Shown: piece after piece, positions 1 through 4,583 of the stretch
How positions within the stretch are numbered: the first letter of the stretch is position 1
How the letters are laid out: each line of letters begins with the position of its first letter
Source of the DNA: Clostridia bacterium
GTDB lineage: Bacteria; Bacillota_A; Clostridia; Oscillospirales; CAG-272
Assembly: GCA_017542695.1 (NCBI GenBank)
Contig: JAFXWT010000082.1
Coordinates: 1-8,466, forward strand
Direction: 5' to 3'
DNA: 8,466 nt
The notes under the pieces: generated by a model
What the model saw: only the letters and a program-made list of their open reading frames with translations
Database searches by the model: none
Told to the model about the DNA's origin: nothing
Position numbers and translations under genes: made by a program

Positions 1-136
1 CAAACACAAATTTTTTAATATGCCTACTTAGCTCAGTTGGTTAGGACTGACGGGGAGGATTACAACGGAGAGAATCCGAAAATATTTCGGCGCAAACACA
101 AAAATTTTTATATGCCTACTTAGCTCAGTTGGTTAG
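1..136. repeat. Direct repeat pair carrying AT-rich leader plus tRNA 5' half
   Basis: Positions 1-44 and 93-136 are near-identical 44-bp copies, about 92 bp apart. Each has a CAAACACAAA leader, a T-rich stretch and the first part of a tRNA (GCCTACT, TA, GCTC and the D loop to GGTTAG). Copy one then leaves the tRNA sequence, while copy two continues to position 162. Since the first copy begins at base 1, further copies may lie upstream. A short CCGAAA/TTTCGG hairpin (76-90) sits between the copies. Confidence 0.8.
22..44 (+). pseudogene. tRNA 5' fragment (broken tRNA-Asn-like)
   Basis: GCCTACT (22-28), TA and GCTC (31-34) match an acceptor 5' strand, positions 8-9 and the first D-stem strand. 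After GGTTAG at 44 the sequence becomes unrelated: there is no GAGC to close the D stem, no anticodon arm, no TTCGA loop and no acceptor 3' strand. The fragment matches copy two and resembles the intact tRNA at 232-308. It cannot give a functional tRNA. Confidence 0.7.
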
Positions 137-162
137 AGCATCTGACTGTTAATCAGGGGGTC
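114..162 (+). pseudogene. tRNA-Asn(GUU) 5' two-thirds, lacking T arm and 3' acceptor
   Basis: Positions 119-162 match 237-280 of the intact tRNA-Asn with a single T/C difference in the D loop, and include the same anticodon arm with GTT. Directly after GGGTC, where the T stem should begin, the sequence becomes unrelated (TCCTGATG...). No AGTAGGC strand follows that could pair with the GCCTACT acceptor 5' strand at 114-120. I read it as a partial duplication or recombination remnant. An assembly chimera is the main alternative. Confidence 0.7.
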
Positions 163-231
163 TCCTGATGTAGTTAATGCTACTCACCAAACGGCTTGTC
201 GGTAACCAAAAATCAAAGCAAAATTGAATAC

Positions 232-308
232 GCCTTCTTAGCTCAGTCGGTTAGAGCATCTGACTGTTAATCAGGGGGTCGAAGGTTCGAGTCCTTCAGA
301 GGGCGCCA
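232..308 (+). tRNA. tRNA-Asn(GUU)
   Basis: A full cloverleaf can be drawn. The acceptor is GCCTTCT (232-238) with AGAGGGC (298-304), including one G-U. The D stem is GCTC/GAGC. The anticodon stem is TCTGA/TCAGG around loop CTGTTAA, anticodon GTT at 266-268. The T stem is GAAGG/CCTTC around TTCGAGT. The discriminator is G at 305 and CCA (306-308) is encoded. GTT decodes asparagine AAC/AAU codons. A terminator hairpin begins five bases after the CCA. Two broken relatives lie immediately upstream. Confidence 0.95.
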
Positions 309-312
309 CTAA

Positions 313-352
313 AGAAACGCAATTTGTCTACCAAGGCAAATTGCGTTTCTTT
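313..352 (+). terminator. Hairpin terminator after tRNA-Asn
   Basis: AGAAACGCAATTTG (313-326) and CAAATTGCGTTTCT (337-350) form a perfect 14-bp stem with a 10-nt loop, placed right after the tRNA 3' end. The T residues lie partly inside the stem's 3' arm and just after it. The classical U tract is modest, but position and stem strength support a terminator. Confidence 0.7.
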
Positions 353-402
353 GCGCCCTTTTGGCGTTTTTCGCGGTTTTTCGGGCTTTTTGAGCTTAAA
401 AA

Positions 403-446
403 CGGGCTTCAGAGCAGCATCGCAGCTGTTCCGGAGCCCGATTTTT
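403..446. terminator. Bidirectional intrinsic terminator between tRNA-Asn and merR-type gene
   Basis: A 16-bp stem (403-418 with 425-440, one A-C mismatch and two G-T pairs) closes a 6-nt loop. On the plus side it is followed by ATTTTT. On the minus side the reverse complement is followed by five T residues, from AAAAA at 398-402. It lies between the rightward tRNA and the leftward MerR gene, so it probably stops transcripts from both. The stretch 447-573 holds no gene I can support. Confidence 0.75.
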
Positions 447-573
447 CTGTTTTCAGGGCAAAAATGCTGGTGTACTATTTTCGTTTCTTTGCTCTGCAAA
501 GAACGCCAAAAATATACGGGATGGAAGGATTTGAACCACCAAACACAGAAAATTAACACAAACAGGACCTTTT

Positions 574-1011
574 TTATTTGTGCGCATTATCATACAACTT
601 TTGAATGTCGGGAGGCAGTTTTTCCGGGAGCATTTCGTTCAGCCGTTCTTCATTCCCGTCGTGAATAGCGGTATCGTAGTACCAACATTTGAAGTTCAGC
701 ATATCGAGCGTTTTTTGAAGTTTTACCATCTCGGCTTCAACGATCGATTTTCTTGTTTCAAACAGTTCCTTGCGGTTGGGATAAGTTGAAGCCCCTTCGA
801 CGCACCAAGCCATAAACTGCTTGATGTCCTTGATTTCAAGCCCGGATTTTTTCAGGCATTCAATAACGCGCAACGCTTCCAGCTCGCGCTCGCTGAATTT
901 ACGGATACCGGACTGCCTCTCCATCCCGGGAAAGAGACCTTCTTTATCATAATAACGCAGCGTTGAAATAGGAAGATTGAACATTTCCGAAACTTGACCG
1001 ATGGTATACAT
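574..1011 (-). CDS. MerR family transcriptional regulator (AdhR/NmlR-like)
   Basis: A 145-residue protein with the usual MerR layout. The N-terminal winged helix-turn-helix begins MYTIGQVSEMF and continues with the family signature LPISTLRYYDKEGLFPG (about residues 13-29). A linker follows, then a C-terminal dimerisation helix (about 85-115). The ATG is preceded on the minus strand by GGAGG at 1022-1026. MerR proteins bind the over-long spacer of their target promoter and untwist DNA to activate transcription. Such a promoter lies just upstream, facing the hydrolase gene, so this is the likely local activator and repressor. Three cysteines are present, but not the Hg- or Cu-type metal-binding C-terminal motif. 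The effector cannot be read from sequence; AdhR/NmlR relatives sense reactive aldehydes or electrophiles, and the enzymes next door would fit that. Family call is firm, subfamily tentative. Confidence 0.9.
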   Translation of the reverse strand: MYTIGQVSEMFNLPISTLRYYDKEGLFPGMERQSGIRKFSERELEALRVIECLKKSGLEIKDIKQFMAWCVEGASTYPNRKELFETRKSIVEAEMVKLQKTLDMLNFKCWYYDTAIHDGNEERLNEMLPEKLPPDIQKLYDNAHK

Positions 1012-1042
1012 AAAAATTTTTCCTCCAATTTACGAAAAAACC

Positions 1043-1073
1043 TTGACATAAAGTTAGGTTTATGTATTACAAT
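1043..1073 (+). promoter_or_regulatory. MerR-type promoter with 19-bp spacer and dyad operator
   Basis: TTGACA (1043-1048) and TACAAT (1068-1073) are good -35 and -10 boxes separated by 19 bp rather than 17, the hallmark of MerR-activated promoters. Within the boxes and spacer lies the dyad ACATAAA-N6-TTTATGT (1046-1065), where a MerR dimer would bind. It reads toward the hydrolase gene, 56 bp before that gene's start codon. A second 8-bp inverted repeat (1061-1068 with 1092-1099) spans the likely transcription start. Confidence 0.85.
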
Positions 1074-1128
1074 ATGATTGTACCACGAAACAATACATAA
1101 ATCAACCCTTTTTGGAGGAAAAAGCACA

Positions 1129-2121
1129 ATGAAAACAGAAAATCTTAATCTCACACAGGAGTGGGACAAGGTATTCCCGAAAAGCGAAAAGGTCGATCAT
1201 AAAAAAGTGACCTTTGTTAATCACTTCGGAATTACACTTGCTGCAGATATGTACACGCCTAAAAATGCGGAAGGAAAACTACCCGCGATTGCCGTCAGCG
1301 GACCCTTCGGCGCTTGCAAGGAACAGTCCTCGGGACTTTATGCTCAGACGATGGCAGAGCGCGGCTTTCTGACGATCGCTTTCGATCCGTCTTTCACCGG
1401 CGAATCGGGCGGTTATCCCCGCGCGATGCATTCCCCGGATATCGACGTGGAGGATTTTCAGGCGGCGGTCGATTTTCTGTCCGTACAGGAAAACGTCGAT
1501 CCCGAACGTATCGGCATCATCGGGATATGCGGCTGGGGCGGTATGGCTTTACAGACCGCCTGCGTCGATACGAGAGTGAAAGCGACGGTGACCTCCACCA
1601 TGTATGATATGTCCCGCGTGGCAGGCAACGGATACTTTGACTCTGCCGACAACGAGGAAGCGCGGCATCAGGCGCGAATTGCTGTCAACGCGCAGCGGAC
1701 GCAGGACTACAAAACAGGCGAATACGTCAGAGCCGGAGGGGTGGTCGATCCGCTGCCGGATGACGCGCCGTACTTTGTCAAGGACTACTACGCGTATTAC
1801 AAAACGCCGCGCGGCTATCATCCCCGTTCTCTGAACTCAAACGATGGCTGGACGGCGAGCACCGGTACTTCGCTTATGAATACTCGGCTGTTCACCTACG
1901 CGAAAGAGATCCGCTCCGCCGTGCTGATGATCCACGGCGACAAGGCGCATTCCTGCTATATGAGCCGCGACGCCTACGCCGATATGGTGAAGGATAGCAA
2001 ATACGCGTACAACAAAGAGCTGTATATCATCCCCGGCGCGTCGCATACAGACCTCTACGATCAGACGGATATCATTCCCTTTGACAAGATCGAAGCATTT
2101 ATTAAGGAGAATTTGAAATGA
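1129..2121 (+). CDS. Alpha/beta hydrolase with cysteine nucleophile (dienelactone hydrolase-like)
   Basis: A 330-residue cytoplasmic hydrolase with no signal peptide. The nucleophile elbow reads GICGWGG (132-138), so Cys134 replaces the usual serine, as in dienelactone hydrolases. Asp271 (HGDKAHS) and His306 (GASHTDLYD) fit the remaining triad. An oxyanion-side segment SGPFG lies near residues 57-61. The reading frame is open upstream to a TTG at 1078, but ATG 1129 is chosen because TTTGGAGG (1111-1118) precedes it at good spacing and the TTG lies just beyond the -10 box. It is the first gene of the MerR-controlled operon, and its stop overlaps the next start (ATGA). The substrate is unknown; ester, thioester or lactone cleavage is the family expectation. 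Confidence 0.88.
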   Translation: MKTENLNLTQEWDKVFPKSEKVDHKKVTFVNHFGITLAADMYTPKNAEGKLPAIAVSGPFGACKEQSSGLYAQTMAERGFLTIAFDPSFTGESGGYPRAMHSPDIDVEDFQAAVDFLSVQENVDPERIGIIGICGWGGMALQTACVDTRVKATVTSTMYDMSRVAGNGYFDSADNEEARHQARIAVNAQRTQDYKTGEYVRAGGVVDPLPDDAPYFVKDYYAYYKTPRGYHPRSLNSNDGWTASTGTSLMNTRLFTYAKEIRSAVLMIHGDKAHSCYMSRDAYADMVKDSKYAYNKELYIIPGASHTDLYDQTDIIPFDKIEAFIKENLK

Positions 2122-2660
2122 GCAAGGTAATAGTAATCACGACCAGCCTGAGAGCAAAAAGCAATTCCGATATCCTCGCCGGGCGGCTGATCGCCGGAGC
2201 GAAAGACGCTGGGCACGAAGTCGAACAAATCAGTCTCAAAGGCAAAACGATTAAATACTGTATCGGCTGTCTCGCCTGCCAGAAAACGCAGAAATGCATA
2301 CAGAAGGACGATGCGATCGAAATTGCGGAAAAGATGAAAAACGCGGACACGCTCGTGTTCGTTACGCCAATCTACTATTACGAAATGTGTGGGCAGATGA
2401 AAACGCTGCTCGACAGGATGAATCCGCTGTATCCGTCCGACTATAAGTTCCGCCGGGTGTATCTGCTTTCGGTCGCGGCGGAGGATGAAGAAACTACGCC
2501 CGAAAAAGCGGTGAACGGATTGCAGGGCTGGGTGGATTGTTTTGAGAAAGCGGAGCTTGCGGGATCGCTGTTCTGCGGAGGGATCACTGACGCCGGCGAA
2601 GCAGGCAGTCACCTGAGCGAACTGGAGGAAGCGTATGAATTCGGGAAAAAGCTTTTATAA
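2118..2660 (+). CDS. Flavodoxin-fold NAD(P)H-dependent oxidoreductase with 4-Cys motif
   Basis: A 180-residue protein of the NADPH-dependent FMN reductase / iron-sulfur flavoprotein group. The N-terminal beta strand VIVITTSLR followed by KSNSD (residues 4-18) is the FMN phosphate-binding loop. TPIYYYEMCGQMKTLLDR (83-100) is the characteristic second flavin segment. Cysteines 48, 51, 54 and 60 (C-x2-C-x2-C-x5-C) match the compact motif that ligates a [4Fe-4S] cluster in iron-sulfur flavoproteins, although many relatives keep it without proof of a cluster. The start overlaps the hydrolase stop by 4 bp, indicating translational coupling. A role in reducing quinones, nitro compounds or other electrophiles beside a hydrolase is inference. 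Confidence 0.88.
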   Translation: MSKVIVITTSLRAKSNSDILAGRLIAGAKDAGHEVEQISLKGKTIKYCIGCLACQKTQKCIQKDDAIEIAEKMKNADTLVFVTPIYYYEMCGQMKTLLDRMNPLYPSDYKFRRVYLLSVAAEDEETTPEKAVNGLQGWVDCFEKAELAGSLFCGGITDAGEAGSHLSELEEAYEFGKKLL

Positions 2661-3237
2661 AATCTTTGCCGTCGTGATTACCGTTTTTACTCTGCTGATC
2701 TGTTTTTCCGCCTGTGGCAACCCGAACACAGCGCCGGTATCGGACGACGTTTCACAACCGGAAGCGACTTCACAAAACGCCTATGAACAAACCACGGCGG
2801 AAACAACTGTACCTCCGGCAGAAAGCAAACCGGAAGAAACGCAGAGTGAAACGAGCAAAGAAACGGAGGAAGAACCTGCAGTGAAAACGTTGACAATGAA
2901 GATCGGCAGCACGACGGTCACCGTTGACTGGGAAGATAACGAATCCGTCGCCGCGCTCAGAGAACTGGTAAAAGATAAACCGCTGACGGTACAAATGTCA
3001 ATGTACGGCGGCTTTGAGCAGGTCGGCTCACTTGGAACAAGTCTGCCGAGAAACGACAGTCAGACTACGACCGCCGCAGGAGATATCGTGCTGTATTCAG
3101 GAAATCAGATCGTGGTGTTCTACGGTTCCAATTCTTGGGCATATACACGGCTCGGACACGTTACCGACAAAACCGCAGCGGAAATGGCGGAACTGCTTGG
3201 CAACGGGAATGTAACGATCGAAATATCATTGACATAG
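2635..3237 (+). CDS. Cyclophilin-like fold lipoprotein
   Basis: A 200-residue exported protein. The N terminus has basic residues, a hydrophobic core (about 11-22) and a lipobox ending FSAC with Cys27, giving a lipid-anchored extracellular protein. Residues 30-83 are a low-complexity Thr/Ser/Glu/Pro-rich linker. The C-terminal part (about 85-200) resembles the small bacterial cyclophilin-like domain: a strand MKIGSTTVTVDW, then MYGGFEQVGSLG, GDIVLYSGNQIVVFYG and TRLGHV. In that family these form an eight-strand barrel that generally lacks proven prolyl isomerase activity. The ATG lies inside the previous gene (26-bp overlap) with GGAGG at 2624-2628, so it belongs to the same operon. Its pairing with flavin oxidoreductases and hydrolases seems recurrent in Clostridia from memory; the function is unknown. 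Confidence 0.82.
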   Translation: MNSGKSFYKIFAVVITVFTLLICFSACGNPNTAPVSDDVSQPEATSQNAYEQTTAETTVPPAESKPEETQSETSKETEEEPAVKTLTMKIGSTTVTVDWEDNESVAALRELVKDKPLTVQMSMYGGFEQVGSLGTSLPRNDSQTTTAAGDIVLYSGNQIVVFYGSNSWAYTRLGHVTDKTAAEMAELLGNGNVTIEISLT

Positions 3238-3300
3238 CGTGTATCATTTAGGCGTTTTTACCTCATATATGTATCATTTACGCGCTCTTATACAAAAAAG

Positions 3301-3335
3301 TACGGTAATTTTGATACGAAATTACCGTATTTTTA
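3301..3335. terminator. Bidirectional terminator after the cyclophilin-like gene
   Basis: TACGGTAATTT (3301-3311) and AAATTACCGTA (3319-3329) make a perfect 11-bp stem with a 7-nt loop. It is followed by five T residues (3330-3334) and preceded by six A residues (3294-3299), so it can work on both strands. It lies 63 bp after the lipoprotein stop and downstream, on the minus strand, of the convergent tetR gene. Confidence 0.85.
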
Positions 3336-3448
3336 TGCCAAAATAGAGGTAAATAGCCCAAAACAAGCCCATTTTTGGTTATTTAATCGAGGATGAACCG
3401 TTTTCCTGGTTTGTCCCCGGTCTTTTTTATGCTTTCCGTTAAAAAGGC

Positions 3449-3496
3449 ATCGTGTAAATTATGGGGTAAATCGTGCTAATTATGGAGATATCGTGC
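3449..3496 (+). repeat. Iterated 20-21-bp repeats resembling an IS21-type terminal region
   Basis: ATCGTGTAAATTATGG (3449-3464) recurs as ATCGTGCTAATTATGG (3470-3485), and ATCGTGC starts again at 3490. The periods are 21 and 20 bp, about two helical turns, so the copies face the same side of the helix. IS21-family elements carry several short repeats of this sort at their ends as transposase binding sites. An IS21 istA remnant lies at 7796-8208. The assignment to IS21 rests on pattern, not on a match to a known end. Confidence 0.45.
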
Positions 3497-3507
3497 AAAG
3501 ATTAAGA

Positions 3508-3563
3508 TTGCCTACTTTATTTTCCTAATACTCAAATTATTGGGCTTTTATTTGAGTAGGCAA
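3508..3563. repeat. Nested, mutually exclusive inverted repeats
   Basis: TTGCCTACT (3508-3516) pairs with AGTAGGCAA (3555-3563), and ACTCAAAT (3530-3537) pairs with ATTTGAGT (3550-3557). The two right arms share AGT at 3555-3557, so both full stems cannot form at once. The structure lies 24 bp past the tetR stop and may protect or end the tetR mRNA, though no U tract follows on the minus strand. Confidence 0.5.
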
Positions 3564-3587
3564 AATTATAAAGTTGTTTGAGTGGGT

Positions 3588-4178
3588 TTATTGATGTGCA
3601 ATGATATTAAATTTTTCTTTTAGTGTGTTAAACAAACCGCCATTTAATAAGCCGAACTCCAAGTCAAAAGATTCATCAACAGATAGTTCGCCGTAGCCGA
3701 AAGTCTGTACTTGCTCTTCTATGATGCCGGAGAGTGCGATGTTTATAATCTGATTTTTTCGTTTGTCCGTTCTGTAATGGTCAAGACCTATATCGTCTTT
3801 GAACATTTCACGTTGGTTATCCCTGTACCACTTGGCAAATCCGGGATGTCGGGATTCACAGACAAGAGGGACAAGATACTCCTTGTACGTGCGAAACAGA
3901 TCGTTCAGTTCCTTATAGAACTCTTTATAGTCACCGTTTCTCCTCAAAGGTGAAGAAAATATGGCGACGAATGCCGTTTTCAGCGTAGCGATAATCTCGT
4001 CGAGTATTTCGTGTGTGCCTTGATAATAATAGTAAAAAGTAGAACGATTGATTTTTGCGAGAGCAGTGATTTCCTTAACGTCCATTACGTTTTCAAAGTT
4101 GTTTTTCTTATAAAGCGCCCAAAATGCGTCAATGATTTGTTGCTTTTTCTTTATCCTTGCATTTTTGTAAATAGCCAT
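3588..4178 (-). CDS. TetR/AcrR family transcriptional regulator
   Basis: A 196-residue protein. The N terminus (about 10-55) is a TetR DNA-binding domain: helices around KKQQIIDAFWALYKKNNFENV, then the helix-turn-helix VKEITALAKINRSTFYYYYQG (34-54) with the typical STFYYYY recognition segment. The rest (about 60-196) is a helical ligand-binding and dimerisation domain with no recognisable sub-family motif. The ATG at 4178 is preceded on the minus strand by GGAG. The gene is divergent from the ACGX operon, and a dyad in the shared 126-bp region overlaps both promoters. It is therefore most likely the autoregulated local repressor of that operon. The inducer is unknown; the modified peptide itself or a compound processed by the operon are possibilities. 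Confidence 0.92.
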   Translation of the reverse strand: MAIYKNARIKKKQQIIDAFWALYKKNNFENVMDVKEITALAKINRSTFYYYYQGTHEILDEIIATLKTAFVAIFSSPLRRNGDYKEFYKELNDLFRTYKEYLVPLVCESRHPGFAKWYRDNQREMFKDDIGLDHYRTDKRKNQIINIALSGIIEEQVQTFGYGELSVDESFDLEFGLLNGGLFNTLKEKFNIIAHQ

Positions 4179-4208
4179 ATTGACTCCTTTTTGTCATTCG
4201 GTACTTCC

Positions 4209-4237
4209 ATTATATCAAAATTCCAACACAATGTCCA
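4209..4237 (-). promoter_or_regulatory. tetR promoter
   Basis: On the minus strand TGGACA (4232-4237) and a perfect TATAAT (4209-4214) are separated by 17 bp. They lie 31 bp before the tetR start, inside the dyad region, as expected for autoregulation. Confidence 0.75.
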
Positions 4238-4248
4238 TATTTGTTGGA
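4222..4248. promoter_or_regulatory. Probable TetR operator
   Basis: TCCAACA (4222-4228) and TGTTGGA (4242-4248) form a perfect inverted repeat around a 13-bp centre. It covers the -35 box and part of the spacer of the tetR promoter and abuts the -35 area of the peptide-gene promoter. One dimer pair could therefore shut both directions. It is the only strong dyad I see in the intergenic region. Confidence 0.75.
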
Positions 4249-4275
4249 GAAAAAACAGAAAAAATATGATATAAT
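4241..4275 (+). promoter_or_regulatory. Promoter of the ACGX peptide operon
   Basis: Two overlapping -10 candidates exist: TATGAT (4265-4270) and a perfect TATAAT (4270-4275). TTGTTG (4241-4246) gives an 18-bp spacer to the first; TTGGAG (4244-4249) gives a long 20-bp spacer to the second. The -35 area overlaps the right half of the TetR operator. Which -10 box is used cannot be decided from sequence. Confidence 0.6.
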
Positions 4276-4304
4276 TAAATCAAATCTGAAAGGAGGTAAT
4301 CACA

Positions 4305-4535
4305 ATGGCTTTGAAAAACTTATTTGGTGCGGAACAAGCGAGTGCCGCTTGCGGCAGTGCTTGTGGTTCGGAAGATAAGAAACCAGCCTCTGCTTGCGGC
4401 GCAGAAGACAAGAAGGAAACGCCGAGCGCTTGCGGAGCGGCAGATAAACAAACTCCGTCCGCCTGTGGCTCAGAAGACAAGAAAGAAGCGCCGAGCGCTT
4501 GCGGTAGTGCCTGCGGTGCCCCCGACAAAAAGTGA
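4305..4535 (+). CDS. ACGX-repeat peptide, putative radical-SAM-modified precursor
   Basis: A 76-residue peptide with a short leader-like start (MALKNLFGAEQASA), then seven Ala-Cys-Gly-X units (X is Ser or Ala). The cysteines are residues 16, 20, 31, 43, 54, 66 and 70, with intervals 4, 11, 12, 11, 12, 4. The ACGX units are joined by charged linkers such as EDKKE-P and ADKQTP. No hydrophobic segment or signal peptide is visible. AGGAGG (4291-4296) lies 8 bp before the ATG, so strong translation is expected. The next gene encodes a radical SAM/SPASM enzyme, the arrangement that NCBI family names call the 'ACGX system'. The peptide is probably its substrate; the chemistry is unknown to me. A Cys-rich metal-binding protein is the alternative, but the conserved Gly after every Cys and the maturase next door argue for modification. 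Confidence 0.88.
   Translation: MALKNLFGAEQASAACGSACGSEDKKPASACGAEDKKETPSACGAADKQTPSACGSEDKKEAPSACGSACGAPDKK
4402..4504 (+). repeat. Internal 69-bp higher-order repeat in the peptide gene
   Basis: Positions 4402-4435 and 4471-4504 match in 32 of 34 bases at a 69-bp period. This equals 23 codons, or one 11-residue plus one 12-residue ACGX unit. The low divergence suggests the array grew by recent duplication of a two-unit block and may vary in copy number between strains. Confidence 0.75.
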
Positions 4536-4540
4536 TCTAA

Positions 4541-4583
4541 AAGGAGTTAGGCACACCCGAAACGGTGTGCCTTTACTTTCACA
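4541..4583 (+). promoter_or_regulatory. Hairpin between Shine-Dalgarno and start codon of the radical SAM gene
   Basis: AAGGAG (4541-4546) is the only Shine-Dalgarno-like sequence upstream of the radical SAM start, but it is 37 bases from the ATG at 4584. Between them lies a perfect 9-bp stem, AGGCACACC (4549-4557) with GGTGTGCCT (4564-4572), and a 6-nt loop. Folding would bring the site to an effective spacing of about 13. The stem is followed by TTACTTTC, so it could also act as a leaky terminator. Either way it may keep enzyme level below peptide level. Confidence 0.65.

Larger units (their letters stand above)
3238..3587. other. 350-bp gene-free gap between convergent operons, rich in repeats
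   Basis: No supportable gene. Besides the terminator, TGTATCATTTA occurs twice (3240-3250 and 3270-3280), each followed by a GCG-containing tail. An iterated repeat lies at 3449-3496 and nested inverted repeats at 3508-3563. A short CCAAAA/TTTTGG hairpin lies at 3358-3378, and 3422-3429 is T-rich. The pattern looks like the scar of one or more mobile elements. Confidence 0.6.

Noticed and set aside
1..231. CRISPR array
   Set aside because: The repeats are partial tRNA copies at irregular distances, with unequal lengths and no cas genes.
519..541. Minus-strand match to a tRNA T-arm (GGTTCAAATCC) that also produces a GFEPP-type reading frame on the plus strand
   Set aside because: The T stem has a mismatch and no CCA end follows the would-be acceptor strand. 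I could not assemble a D or anticodon arm. At most it is a tRNA 3' scrap.
324..668. Plus-strand open frame of 114 codons across the terminators
   Set aside because: It begins in the tRNA terminator hairpin and runs over a second terminator and the 3' end of the MerR gene. There is no ribosome binding site or recognisable domain.
3391..3430. Further intrinsic terminator at ACCG...CGGT followed by T residues
   Set aside because: Only a 4-bp stem with a long loop can be drawn, which is too weak beside the clear terminator at 3301-3335.
4280..4528. Minus-strand open frame antisense to the ACGX peptide gene, with a repetitive PQA/SSE pattern
   Set aside because: The repetition is only the mirror of the plus-strand repeat array. 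The plus strand has a promoter, a strong Shine-Dalgarno and a partner gene; the minus frame has none.
4305..4535. Metallothionein or simple low-complexity protein as the primary call for the ACGX peptide
   Set aside because: Every Cys is in an Ala-Cys-Gly context and a radical SAM/SPASM gene follows in the same operon, which fits the ACGX precursor family better. Metal binding stays possible as a secondary idea.
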